From: Deltaproteobacteria bacterium RBG_13_43_22
Lineage (GTDB): Bacteria; Desulfobacterota; RBG-13-43-22
Length of the DNA: 64,000 nt
Reading direction: 5' to 3'
Assembly: GCA_001797675.1 (NCBI GenBank)
Contig: MGQB01000036.1
Location: 93,939 to 157,938, forward strand
Below are positions 27,998 to 36,948 of this stretch, one piece after another; position 1 is the stretch's first letter, and each line of letters starts with the position of its first letter. The translations under genes and the position numbers were made by a program. The notes under the pieces were generated by a model. The model did not search any database. It was not told the DNA's origin and saw nothing but the letters and a program-made list of their open reading frames with translations.

Positions 27998-29218
27998 TTA
28001 TCTCCGTAATATTTTTAATTCTAATAGCCCTCTTGCTGATGCCTTAAGAAGCATCAAACCATGCTTGATAACTTTCATTTTTGATTCTCCAACAACCCTC
28101 TTTTGATACCAAATCGGCATTTCTACTATCTTAAGATTATTTTTTGCGGCTCCGAATAGTAAATCAAAATCCGGCCAGGAATTATCTTTCATTATTATTC
28201 TTTTGTAGTCTTTCCTAAACATACATTTTGTTCCACATAATGTGTCTGTAACATTTTGATTAAGAATGTAAGAAAAAATAATAGAAAATATCTTGTTCCC
28301 GAAAACCTTTATGGACCTCATTGCCTGATCCTGCATCGGATAGACCATCCTTGTACCATTCACAAATTCTGCATTCCTGTAATCAAACACATCAATAAAT
28401 AATAATAGATCCTCAGGTCTAACTGTCATATCGGCATCGAGAATCATCAGAATATCCTTTGTTGCTGCATCCATCCCAATTTTGGTCGCATACCCTTTCC
28501 CTTTGTTGTTTTTGTAATCAATAAATTTAATTCTATTATCGTCCTTAAGCATTTCTCTGACCACTTCTGATGTTTTATCTCTTGACCCATCATTGATTAT
28601 GATTATCTCATAGTCTCTTTTCATTTTAGGTATTCTTCTCACGCATTCCGCGATATTCCCCTCTTCGTTGTATGCAGGAATTATTATTGAACAGCTATAT
28701 TCTTTTCTGGTTTTGGGTTCTATAGCGTCCGCAATGATACATGAACCCACCTCAGGTCTTGGCCAAAAATTGCTCAAGTATAATAAGGTTTCAAGAAGCT
28801 GTTTTGGTATCCAGTTGTCAATTTTCTTAAAATTCTTTTTTTTAAACAAATCTAATATACTTTTTATTAAAGTTATTTTTGGTATACTGTTAATAATAAT
28901 TTTTCCATCTTCCTTGGTCATTGCCCTGATGTGCTTTAATGTAGAGTATACATCTATAAAATGTGATAAAGCTTCATCCAGTATTATATAATCAAATTTT
29001 ATTTCTGACTGAATCTCAAGGACATCTTTTGTTTCAAATGATACATTTGTATATATTTTCTTTGTTAACGGCCTATTTCCCTTTTTGTTAGGTATGCCTA
29101 ATCCATATTTTGGATTAAGCTCACTGATTACTTGGCCATCTTCACATCCCATGTAAAGAATATTACTCTTCGCATGTATTGTATTAATTAAAAGTCTACG
29201 AAAACTTTTTGTTTTCAT
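27998..29218 (-). CDS. Methyltransferase-like domain fused to a GT2 (dolichol-phosphate mannosyltransferase-like)
   Basis: The 406-residue protein has an N-terminal half (about 1-160) that resembles a degenerate class I SAM methyltransferase: NILYMGCEDGQVISEL as a glycine-poor motif I, and FDYIILDEALSHF as motif IV. The C-terminal half (about 175-406) is a DPM1-like GT2: CSIIIPAYNEEGNIAECV, NDGSRDKT and the metal-binding LDADM (261-263). It would make a polyprenyl-phosphate sugar, which fits with the four GT-C enzymes in this window that need such donors. No C-terminal membrane segments are present. The fusion is unusual. The N-terminal domain may be catalytically inactive. Confidence 0.75.
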   Translation of the reverse strand: MKTKSFRRLLINTIHAKSNILYMGCEDGQVISELNPKYGLGIPNKKGNRPLTKKIYTNVSFETKDVLEIQSEIKFDYIILDEALSHFIDVYSTLKHIRAMTKEDGKIIINSIPKITLIKSILDLFKKKNFKKIDNWIPKQLLETLLYLSNFWPRPEVGSCIIADAIEPKTRKEYSCSIIIPAYNEEGNIAECVRRIPKMKRDYEIIIINDGSRDKTSEVVREMLKDDNRIKFIDYKNNKGKGYATKIGMDAATKDILMILDADMTVRPEDLLLFIDVFDYRNAEFVNGTRMVYPMQDQAMRSIKVFGNKIFSIIFSYILNQNVTDTLCGTKCMFRKDYKRIIMKDNSWPDFDLLFGAAKNNLKIVEMPIWYQKRVVGESKMKVIKHGLMLLKASARGLLELKILRR

Positions 29219-29230
29219 ATTTATCCTTTA

Positions 29231-30310
29231 TCATGCTTTCTTATTCTTCAATGTCAAAGCAACACATATCTCTTTTAGGATCATATCGCTATTATATCGA
29301 TATTCCCAGTCTGGATAATGACTTTTAAATTTTGTAACATCCGAAATATACCAAATATGATCCCCTTCTCTATTTTTTGATTCATATCGAATAACTGCCT
29401 TTTCTCCTGTTATTTCCTCAATTTTATCGACTGCTTCAAGAATTGATATATTCGAATGTCTTGATCCGCCAATATTATAGACTTCACCACATTTTGGATT
29501 ATGATAAAATTTTTCAAAAGCACTGATAAGGTCATAGGAATGAATATTATCTCTTACCTGCTTTCCTTTATACCCGAATATCGTATATTCCTTTCCTATG
29601 ATAATACATTTTGCTAGATAAGATAAAAAACCGTGTAGTTCTGCTCCAGCATGCGCAGGTCCGGTTAAACATCCTCCTCTAAAGACTCCGGTTTTTAAGC
29701 CATAATATTTTCCATATTCCTGGACTACCAAATCCGCTGCCACCTTGGATGCACCAAATAGGCTATGCTTGCTGTTGTCTATACTCATAGACTCATCTAT
29801 TCCTCTTGCTGCAAATTTATGAGTCGGATCAATCTCATACCTTTTTTCAAGTTCTATTAACGGCAATAAATTGGGTGTATCCCCATAGACTTTATTGGTT
29901 GAAGTAAAAATAAAGACTGCATTAGGGCAATACTTCCGATAATTTTCAAGTAATATAAGAGTTCCATTCGCATTAATGGTAAAGTCGGTAATGGGCTCTC
30001 TTGCGGCCCAGTCATGTGATGGTTGTGCGGCTGTATGTATGATTAGATCAAAATTATATTTATTAAATATTTTTTTTATATGCTCATAATTTCTGATGTC
30101 AGTATTATAATGTATATAGTTATCCGGGAATTCTTTTTCTAAAAGCCCTTTTTCTCCGGAAGTACTGGCTTCATAGCCAAAAAAGTATTGCCGCATATTA
30201 TTATCTATCCCCACTACATGAAACCCTTTTTTCCCAAAGAATCTTACTGCTTCAGAACCTATTAGCCCAGCTGAACCCGTAATTAAAATCTGCTTTTTTT
30301 CCACTTTCAC
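29231..30310 (-). CDS. CDP-paratose 2-epimerase-like SDR (NAD-dependent epimerase)
   Basis: A 359-residue extended SDR with [10 protein letters not shown] (11-20) as the nucleotide-binding motif and the family-typical [19 protein letters not shown] and [14 protein letters not shown] blocks of the CDP-paratose 2-epimerase (RfbE/Tyv-like) subgroup. The usual catalytic YxxxK reads F185-GAS-K189, so tyrosine is replaced by phenylalanine. Members of this subgroup commonly show the same change as far as I recall. The enzyme would epimerise a nucleotide sugar or a related activated sugar. GTG at 30310 is the start (no ATG in frame upstream). It lies 12 bp upstream of the methyltransferase-GT2 gene; both probably start from the promoter at 30352. 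Confidence 0.75.
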   Translation of the reverse strand: MKVEKKQILITGSAGLIGSEAVRFFGKKGFHVVGIDNNMRQYFFGYEASTSGEKGLLEKEFPDNYIHYNTDIRNYEHIKKIFNKYNFDLIIHTAAQPSHDWAAREPITDFTINANGTLILLENYRKYCPNAVFIFTSTNKVYGDTPNLLPLIELEKRYEIDPTHKFAARGIDESMSIDNSKHSLFGASKVAADLVVQEYGKYYGLKTGVFRGGCLTGPAHAGAELHGFLSYLAKCIIIGKEYTIFGYKGKQVRDNIHSYDLISAFEKFYHNPKCGEVYNIGGSRHSNISILEAVDKIEEITGEKAVIRYESKNREGDHIWYISDVTKFKSHYPDWEYRYNSDMILKEICVALTLKNKKA

Positions 30311-30351
30311 TTTTCTTTCATTTACTACATTACCCTGTTGATATGATAATA

Positions 30352-30379
30352 TTATTATCTATTAATTCGGCTTATTCAA
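30352..30379 (-). promoter_or_regulatory. Candidate sigma70-type promoter upstream of the epimerase gene
   Basis: On the minus strand TTGAAT (30379-30374) and TAATAA (30357-30352) are separated by 16 bp and lie about 42 bp upstream of the GTG start. The 270-bp gap 30311-30580 otherwise contains only an inverted repeat and AT-rich DNA. Confidence 0.3.
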
Positions 30380-30474
30380 TTCATGAATCATTAAATCGTA
30401 AGAAAGTTATCGTTAAAGATGATTTTTCGATTATCTCCGTGAGTGTTACGGATAGTCTTCTCGGGAAAGAGAGC

Positions 30475-30515
30475 TTTGATTTAAATCTTTAGAGATTTAT
30501 TTTCTCAAAGTCACC
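30475..30515. repeat. Imperfect inverted repeat in the 30.4-kb gap
   Basis: CTTTGATTTAAATCT and AGATTTATTTTCTCAAAG face each other across TTAG, giving an inner stem AAATCT/AGATTT and an outer stem CTTTGA/TCAAAG. It may be a terminator-like hairpin for the GT-C gene that ends at 30581, or a relic of a small mobile element. Confidence 0.35.
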
Positions 30516-30580
30516 AGATAACTAACCTTTTTCTCAATTAAAATCTCGCACTGAAGTATAAGAACTATTGAAATTTTCTT

Positions 30581-32161
30581 TTACCTCCGAATATTGCAGC
30601 ATTCCGGATATCGCTCGAAAGTATTTCCATTATAAATATAAAATGGGGTTCCTGGCTTTTTTTGCAATCGAACGGAAGTAGGCTTTCCTAAAATATTCAT
30701 AACTAATGGCTTTATTTCCCAACCATTTCGAGACGTTTCGTCTCCAATATCCCAAAAATAGCTGTAAGTTTTTGTTGGTAATTGCATTTCAACCTGGTTT
30801 TCCTTGCACCAAACATATGTTTTAATATTATAATTTTCGATATTTGAGATGAACATATAATGAATTTTTTTTTGAACATTATAAAATCGATTCAAAGCAT
30901 TTTCCGCGATAAAGTCAAAGGATAGTAGTGGGATTCCTGAACCATAAGACCGAGGAATACCGGCAATAATAATTGTTTTTTCCGGCAATTGGGATAATTT
31001 TTTAAGAATCGATCTTTGGAACTCTCCTGATTTACTAAAGTTGATACTATGATAATTGGAAACTCCAATATAGCATGAAAAAATAAATCCTATCAATACT
31101 ATAAGTACAGGACGTATTTTTATTTTTGATAAAATTGAAGCGCAAGCTAATGTAAAAAATATCATTGGAAAATACAAATACCAATTTCCTGGTGAATTTA
31201 TCACAGGGAGTAATGAAATAATAATCATTATCAGGAATATCGATAATTCTTTAAGATTCTTTATTCCATTTTCCCTTCGAATAGTCACAAATATTCCCAA
31301 AATCCAAATTAAACTAAAGGCCAGCAATACAGGCTGCTTAACAATCCAATGAAACGGGAAGGGAGAAAATATCCAAACGGCGTATTTCACAATAGCTAAG
31401 AGGGTATTGCCACCAAAAGAAAAATAATAAAAATTAGCTTTCCCAGCAAAAAAAGATCCCATATAAAATCCCCGAAATACAAAAAATATAAGGGCGACAA
31501 GAGCCAATATCGAAATTAACCGCCAGTCTTTTAAGATTCTATGGAAATAAAAAGAATAAAATAATAAGAGCACTGGCAAGGTAAATATCATTTCTTTGCT
31601 AAATAAACCTAAAATAAAATAAATTATTATTAGAATATTTGACCAGTACCCTTTTTCTTGGTTTTCAAAAAGAATCATAATCAGTAATCCAAAAAAAGTA
31701 ATAAGAACATCTCCAATAGCGGAAATCCAATAAATGGTCAAACATAATGAAGGATTGACTAAAAACAAACAGGCGGAAACAAATGGTCCAAAGGAATTAT
31801 TAAATATCTTTTGTGCTAAATGAAATAGCAACCATCCATTTATAAAATGTAAAAAAAGGATGATCGATCGAATAAAAATGGGGGATGCTGTATCAAACAA
31901 CAAACCCATGAAAATATTTGTAAGCGGCCTAAAATGAATGTCTTTTTGAACAGGATCAAATACGTGAGCTGACAAGGTTTTTGTTAAAAGCTTTGGAAAT
32001 GAAATTGCAAGTTCTTGAATGTGAATAAAATCATCCCCGTTAAACCATGCAAATAGCGATGGTAAATGCGCCAAAGCTACAAGTAATAGGAATGCAATGG
32101 CAATCTTTGATTCAGTAATTTGTTGTTGGTTTGATCTATGTCCGTACAACAACTTATGCAT
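30581..32161 (-). CDS. GT-C-type integral membrane glycosyltransferase
   Basis: A 526-residue protein with about eleven membrane segments. After the first segment comes WFNGDDFIHI, an Asp-Asp motif like that in the first extracytoplasmic loop of GT-C enzymes, followed by HFRPLTNIFMGLLFD. The C-terminal about 150 residues are hydrophilic and extracytoplasmic. It resembles large uncharacterised membrane proteins common in EPS loci. It would use a polyprenyl-phosphate sugar donor. It differs clearly from the PMT/ArnT-like pair at 3.4 and 6.3 kb. Its neighbours encode a second GT-C protein (32317) and the epimerase (29231). Confidence 0.6.
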   Translation of the reverse strand: MHKLLYGHRSNQQQITESKIAIAFLLLVALAHLPSLFAWFNGDDFIHIQELAISFPKLLTKTLSAHVFDPVQKDIHFRPLTNIFMGLLFDTASPIFIRSIILFLHFINGWLLFHLAQKIFNNSFGPFVSACLFLVNPSLCLTIYWISAIGDVLITFFGLLIMILFENQEKGYWSNILIIIYFILGLFSKEMIFTLPVLLLFYSFYFHRILKDWRLISILALVALIFFVFRGFYMGSFFAGKANFYYFSFGGNTLLAIVKYAVWIFSPFPFHWIVKQPVLLAFSLIWILGIFVTIRRENGIKNLKELSIFLIMIIISLLPVINSPGNWYLYFPMIFFTLACASILSKIKIRPVLIVLIGFIFSCYIGVSNYHSINFSKSGEFQRSILKKLSQLPEKTIIIAGIPRSYGSGIPLLSFDFIAENALNRFYNVQKKIHYMFISNIENYNIKTYVWCKENQVEMQLPTKTYSYFWDIGDETSRNGWEIKPLVMNILGKPTSVRLQKKPGTPFYIYNGNTFERYPECCNIRR

Positions 32162-32316
32162 TTCCTTTAATGTTTGAAAATTATGATAGGTCTTTGATTT
32201 GAATTAACAATCACAGGGAATCTTTTTATAAATCTCAAAATCAAGCAGCTTGGAGAGAATTGTTGTTTATTTTAAACAATATTTCTTTGGATAAGAAGAT
32301 TTTACAATATATGATT

Positions 32317-33609
32317 TTAACTTTTTTCTCGTTCTAAGAAATTCCAATGACTTTTAATAAAAGCTATATTTCCAAAAATAGTCAAAGAAATAAAAGGTTC
32401 AAACATTCTTGGAAGTCCAATTACAAATGCAGTTGAAAAAGTTATTAAAAATATAGTTAAAGGAATTATTGATATAACAGTCCATTTAATGGTTAAAATT
32501 ATATATCCTAAAAATCCTGTTATAATTAATAAAAGATATTTATCAATTAATAAATTATTGATTATTGATGTAATAGTCGAACTTGAAAATAATATTTGAC
32601 GATTTACTTTTGTTAAATATATATCTCTTTTGATAGTTATATTTATAAATCTCTTGCAAGATAATTTTAGATAAAATAAAAAATTTTGTTTTATCCAAAG
32701 TTTGCTTATATAGTTAGCATAAGTGCTGGCCTCATAATCATTTTTAAATTTCTCGGGAGCTTCCCTTAATAACTTCATAACATCTGTTTTTATTATATTT
32801 CCATTTTTTTCAATGATATTTACTTCACCCAATTCCCACAAAAAACCACCATATGGGCTCTGAGTAGTTAATAAAACCGGATGGCCATACAAAATTACAG
32901 ATCTTATTGTCCACGGAGCCCATATGATCAGTAATCCGAAAGTATAAAATAATAATTTAATTAACTTATCTTTATTTATAACAATCTTTAAATCATTATT
33001 ATAAATATCTTTAAAAATAGTCAACAACATGAATATGGGTATAATCAATATAAAATTTTGTCGATTAAAAATAGTAATAATATAAATTAGACCCGCTAAT
33101 AAAAAAGGATAGTAATTTTTTTTCCTAAAACAATAAAAAGTTATTGCAATCGATAAATATAATAAAGTCTCTGCCAAACTTTCCCTGGAAATCTTTAGAC
33201 TCCAAAATATTGATGATTTCGATAAGGAAACAATAAATAATAAAAAAACTGAATAAAAATAAATCTTTGTTTTTTTATAAATTTCATAAATAAGAAATAA
33301 TAATGAAACAAACATCAGGAACGTTTGAAATATCTGCCAATTCAAAATTGATTCACCGAATAACCATAACTCAAATGCCCTTATGGAAACCAATGTTGGA
33401 GGATTAAATGTTTTCCAAAAACTGGTCCAGCTATAATCATAATTATTAACTATATTATGGGAGATATGTTCAAACATCATCATATCAGCAAATGGTAATT
33501 CGAATGTTGTTTTCCAATAATATATTCTTAAAGACCAAAATGTTAAACTGCCAAGAATAAATAGTATAATTATATTGATTTTTACAATATTTTTTCCAGG
33601 CTTGCTCAT
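32317..33609 (-). CDS. GT-C-type integral membrane glycosyltransferase
   Basis: A 430-residue polytopic protein with the acidic first-loop text FADMMMFEHISHNIV and about nine hydrophobic segments, consistent with the PMT_2/GT-C fold. Very AT-rich DNA with runs of A and T, like its downstream neighbours. Predicted to transfer a sugar on the outer face of the cytoplasmic membrane. It is preceded by a decayed methyltransferase gene at 33725-34030 and by about 120 bp of uninformative sequence. Substrates unknown. Confidence 0.6.
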   Translation of the reverse strand: MSKPGKNIVKINIIILFILGSLTFWSLRIYYWKTTFELPFADMMMFEHISHNIVNNYDYSWTSFWKTFNPPTLVSIRAFELWLFGESILNWQIFQTFLMFVSLLFLIYEIYKKTKIYFYSVFLLFIVSLSKSSIFWSLKISRESLAETLLYLSIAITFYCFRKKNYYPFLLAGLIYIITIFNRQNFILIIPIFMLLTIFKDIYNNDLKIVINKDKLIKLLFYTFGLLIIWAPWTIRSVILYGHPVLLTTQSPYGGFLWELGEVNIIEKNGNIIKTDVMKLLREAPEKFKNDYEASTYANYISKLWIKQNFLFYLKLSCKRFINITIKRDIYLTKVNRQILFSSSTITSIINNLLIDKYLLLIITGFLGYIILTIKWTVISIIPLTIFLITFSTAFVIGLPRMFEPFISLTIFGNIAFIKSHWNFLEREKS

Positions 33610-33724
33610 ATTTCTTTTAATTCTTTTCTCTTTCAGGCAGATATTTTTTCGGGCGGCGTGAATAGATTAAAAGGACTATACAAATTTATTCAGGACTGGA
33701 ATCTTTTCAACCTTTTGTCCTATT

Positions 33725-34030
33725 CTATCTACAATACTGATCATTCTTGAGGGATTTTTTATTACCATAAAGCCAATCGAAATGGGTGAACCTTGAATTC
33801 TCAAAGCCAGCTAAAATCAACCATGTCGTTATTTTCCTTTTAGAGAAAGAATAAGTTAAACTGGCAGTTTTGTAGAATATTTCCTCAGGCTGTCGCGCAT
33901 AAGGTTTCCCGATCGGTGTTCCCCGGCCCCATAGTTTTTCAATGTTTCATTGGGACAAATAATTTCCATAAACGATCTTCTGTTTCGCCCGCAGAGTATT
34001 TTGTCCTTCACTTAAAATCTTCTCATTCGA
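33725..34030 (-). pseudogene. Decayed SAM-methyltransferase C-terminal fragment
   Basis: In the gap after the methyltransferase gene at 34049, the minus strand reads as broken coding sequence. One frame gives ILSEGQNTL, the next gives AGETEDRLWKLFVPM, and a third reads NIEKLWGRGTPIGKPYARQ, then EEIFYKTASLTYSF and ILAGFENSRFTHFDW, ending at a TAG at 33725. The pieces join into a plausible methyltransferase C-terminus if two small frameshifts are repaired. No N-terminal part with a SAM-binding motif remains, so this is the tail of a lost gene. Assignment to the family is inference from residue style. Confidence 0.45.
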
Positions 34031-34048
34031 TTATATTCGTTTTTATTA

Positions 34049-34810
34049 TTAGCTATGCTTCTCTGGGCGTTTCAATACGGCAAAACAGCGGGTGGCGGCC
34101 AGAGGTGCCCACAATCGAAGGGTAGCCTCTTCAATAAAATATAATGTTTGAATCAGCGGAAGAGGAACCTGCCAGGATCTAAATCCTCCGGTCAATAAGT
34201 AACTCAAGCCTGCAAACGGTATTAATTTTTCAAGTCTCAGCCCGCTAGCCGGAGTATCACCAGTAATGGGCCCATTTTTTTCAACCAAGCATGCTCGAGG
34301 AATTTCAGAGTTTCCTTCCATTGGTTTCTTATCCGGAGGAAACGCGCAATTCCATACATTGTCAGGTCTATAACATTCTTCATGATGAATGTATTTATAG
34401 AAGATCCTCGAAAGAGGAGTTGTATAAGGTTCAATTATGATTAATTTTCCTCCAGGTTTTAATATACGTGATATTTCACAGAAGCATTTTAGAGGTGAGT
34501 GCAAATGATGCAAAACATCTACAAAAAAAACATTGGAAAAGTAACCGTCCGGGAACAGCAATTCGTGGGCATCACATACAACTTGGATACCGGGTAAATT
34601 AATAATATCTGAAGTGGTAACATTTTCGGCAATACGAGAAAGAAATCCCGGTCCGCTTCCTAATTCCAAAGACGGCCCTTGAAGAAGATGTTTTTTTATA
34701 AGGAACCCGAAAATATCAAAGTAGTAATAGCGTAATGAATTTTTTTGTGAGAATATTTCTTGATGCTTTTTTATCCAGTCATCTGACGAAAAGTTTATTT
34801 TCATCGTCAT
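34049..34810 (-). CDS. Class I SAM-dependent methyltransferase
   Basis: A 253-residue protein with motif I LELGSGPGFLSRIAE, DVLHHLHSPLKCFCEISR and the LKPGGKLIIIEPYTTP motif VI region of Methyltransf_11 enzymes. It would methylate a sugar or another small precursor. The ATG at 34810 overlaps the stop of the upstream methyltransferase gene by 4 bp (ATGA), so the two are coupled and may act in succession. The C-terminal about 100 residues (FAGLSYLLTGGF) are hydrophobic and may bind the substrate or the membrane. Confidence 0.75.
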   Translation of the reverse strand: MTMKINFSSDDWIKKHQEIFSQKNSLRYYYFDIFGFLIKKHLLQGPSLELGSGPGFLSRIAENVTTSDIINLPGIQVVCDAHELLFPDGYFSNVFFVDVLHHLHSPLKCFCEISRILKPGGKLIIIEPYTTPLSRIFYKYIHHEECYRPDNVWNCAFPPDKKPMEGNSEIPRACLVEKNGPITGDTPASGLRLEKLIPFAGLSYLLTGGFRSWQVPLPLIQTLYFIEEATLRLWAPLAATRCFAVLKRPEKHS

Positions 34811-35511
34811 ATTTTTGGAAGTTCATATGGTTTTTGTATTTCAAGGGCTATCACTGAATAACGATACCACGGCCTTTTAAGCTTTGCTTCATTCTCGTTT
34901 CCCTTCCGATAATGAAATAAGCTTTTTTCTGAAACAGGAACATATATCTCACGAGAACATTCAATAAAATTTTTTGTCAGTTCTTTGATCTGTTGTTCAT
35001 CGTAAACATGATGTAAAGAAAAGCTCTTGGCAATACCATAGGGCACACTGAATATCAGAAATCCGCCCGGTTTAAGGATCCGAAATATTTCTTTCAGAAC
35101 TGCTTTGTCTGACCCTCCTGATTGTAACCCATAACGGTTGTTCTCCATATGTTCAATACAACTGATGGATACACATATATCTATTGTAGAATCTTCAAGT
35201 TGCATCGTTTGTGCATCACCTACACGATGTTCATATCCCGGATATATTAGACTCCATGGATGAAGATCGTAACCAATAACCTGATGACCTAACGCAACAA
35301 GGATTGGCGTGAGCAGTGATCCACTTCCTCCTATTTCAAGTAACAATCCTTTTTTTTTTGTTGATAATCTGCTGATGACAAAAGCGTATTCAAAATGACG
35401 ATCAATACTGAGATCTATTCCACCTATACCGGCTTTTCCAAGAAAATATTTCATTTGCCATGGGAGATAAGTAAAATATTTTTTAAATACTTTTTCGATT
35501 AAAGGCCACAT
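34807..35511 (-). CDS. Class I SAM-dependent methyltransferase
   Basis: A 234-residue protein with a glycine-rich motif I (LLLEIGGSGSLLTPIL), the aspartate strand VIGYDLHPW and ISCIEHMENN / ILKPGGFLIFSVPYG as motifs IV-VI. It is coupled to the methyltransferase at 34049 by a 4-bp overlap. It likely modifies a lipid-linked or nucleotide sugar in the pathway. No membrane segment or signal is seen. Its precise substrate cannot be read from the sequence. Confidence 0.75.
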   Translation of the reverse strand: MWPLIEKVFKKYFTYLPWQMKYFLGKAGIGGIDLSIDRHFEYAFVISRLSTKKKGLLLEIGGSGSLLTPILVALGHQVIGYDLHPWSLIYPGYEHRVGDAQTMQLEDSTIDICVSISCIEHMENNRYGLQSGGSDKAVLKEIFRILKPGGFLIFSVPYGIAKSFSLHHVYDEQQIKELTKNFIECSREIYVPVSEKSLFHYRKGNENEAKLKRPWYRYSVIALEIQKPYELPKI

Positions 35512-35636
35512 AGACTATGGGATAAAAAAAATGATTCAGGGCTTTGTATTTAATTTTTTGATAAATTGGTTTCGAAAGGAAATAATTTAATATAAAGTTG
35601 GTATGTTTATTTTAAAAATTGCGATTTAGTTACCTC

Positions 35637-36935
35637 TTATTTATTCTTCGAAGCAATATCGGGGTTTAACATATAATGATATATTTTATCAAATTCTTCG
35701 GCCCAATTCCAATATCTTTTTTTTATCATTTGACTGGCATTATTAACAATTCTTGTTCGTTCTTCTAAATTCAAAACACCCTCTTTAATTTTATCTGCCA
35801 GACAGGTGGCGCTGGCCTCTGCTAAATAACAATTTTCTTCATCTTTCAATAACCAGGTAGTTGCCGGATTGTAATTGGCCACCACCAGGGTGCCACTAGC
35901 CATCAATTCAAAAGGTAAATAGGAAGGATGCCGAGTTAGATTCATCACCAAACTTACCCGACAAGTTCGGTATAACTCCGCTGTTTTATAATAATCCAAC
36001 AAACCTAAATTTTCAATAATCCCGTCCAAGTTATATTGCTTTGGATTCCAGTTTTCCCCTGCTGCCACGATCTGAACCCGATTTCCTAATTGCTTCTTGA
36101 TTAAACGTAGGGCTTGAATCCCTAATTCAAAACCTTTATGCGTGAAAGAGGGCCGTCCATAAAAGAAGATTTTAACCGGAGGACTCTCGTGATTATTTAT
36201 CTTTTCAGGAGGATAAAAAATATTGGTGTCCACGCATGGCATAAAATAATCAGCCTGGCCGCCGTATTTTTGCACATATATTTGATGAAGGGTAGGCGTA
36301 TTGGCAATCCCGTAAAAACCAAAACGATAGGTAGCTTCCACTTGGGCAAAGACTGAGCCGTTCGGATAAAATACCGGTTCGTAATCCTGCATAAAGTAGA
36401 ACTTGCGTTTTGTCTTATTAAAGCGCAACAAAAAATAGGCGGTAGTCCAAAAAGTGGCAATCGCGGCATCCGACGATCTAAAATCAATCACCTGTTCATA
36501 TTGCTGGAAACACTCAACCGATTGATTAACAAGTGCAGGGAACACCTTGGTTATTCTTTCTGCAATTTGACTCTCTTTCCCTCTCCCCAGAACAACAAAT
36601 CGATTTTCGATCCCCCGTTGCCGTTTCAAATAGTCGGCAAAACGTAATATCGTATAGATGCCGCCATAGTAAATATTACCAAATTCCGGCAGGAACCAGG
36701 TAATATTTCGAATATCCAATTTTCCAGAATAGATTTGATGAATCCTTTTGCTCATCAATAAATGCTGTGAAGAAAAATCCATGCTGTTCGAAAAATAAAA
36801 AGCCTCCAAACTATAAATACTTCGATAGTCAATATATGTCAGACGCCAAATAACTTTTTGTAGTAACGCTCTCCATCCCATCTCCTTTAAAATCCGATAG
36901 GCTTTATGTAGTTTATTGAATAGCGCCAATTTCAT
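35637..36935 (-). CDS. GT4 glycosyltransferase of the WsaF (rhamnosyltransferase) type
   Basis: The 432-residue protein has the WsaF-like N-terminal block ITWFLPEFGNIYYGGIYTIL and FYFMQDYEPVFYPNGSV, then the GT-B C-terminal half with FFYGRPSFTHKGFELGIQAL and FELMASGTLVVANYNP. WsaF of Geobacillus is a rhamnan chain rhamnosyltransferase; donor TDP-rhamnose is thus plausible but inferred. GGAGG lies 5 nt before the ATG, a strong ribosome site. It follows the GT2 gene at 36949 by 13 bp. Confidence 0.75.
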   Translation of the reverse strand: MKLALFNKLHKAYRILKEMGWRALLQKVIWRLTYIDYRSIYSLEAFYFSNSMDFSSQHLLMSKRIHQIYSGKLDIRNITWFLPEFGNIYYGGIYTILRFADYLKRQRGIENRFVVLGRGKESQIAERITKVFPALVNQSVECFQQYEQVIDFRSSDAAIATFWTTAYFLLRFNKTKRKFYFMQDYEPVFYPNGSVFAQVEATYRFGFYGIANTPTLHQIYVQKYGGQADYFMPCVDTNIFYPPEKINNHESPPVKIFFYGRPSFTHKGFELGIQALRLIKKQLGNRVQIVAAGENWNPKQYNLDGIIENLGLLDYYKTAELYRTCRVSLVMNLTRHPSYLPFELMASGTLVVANYNPATTWLLKDEENCYLAEASATCLADKIKEGVLNLEERTRIVNNASQMIKKRYWNWAEEFDKIYHYMLNPDIASKNK

Positions 36936-36948
36936 TCAATCCTCCAGG

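Noticed and set aside
30311..30580. JUMPstart/ops element for RfaH-type antitermination
   Set aside because: No GGCGGTAGCGTG-like sequence was seen here or ahead of the other main gene blocks.
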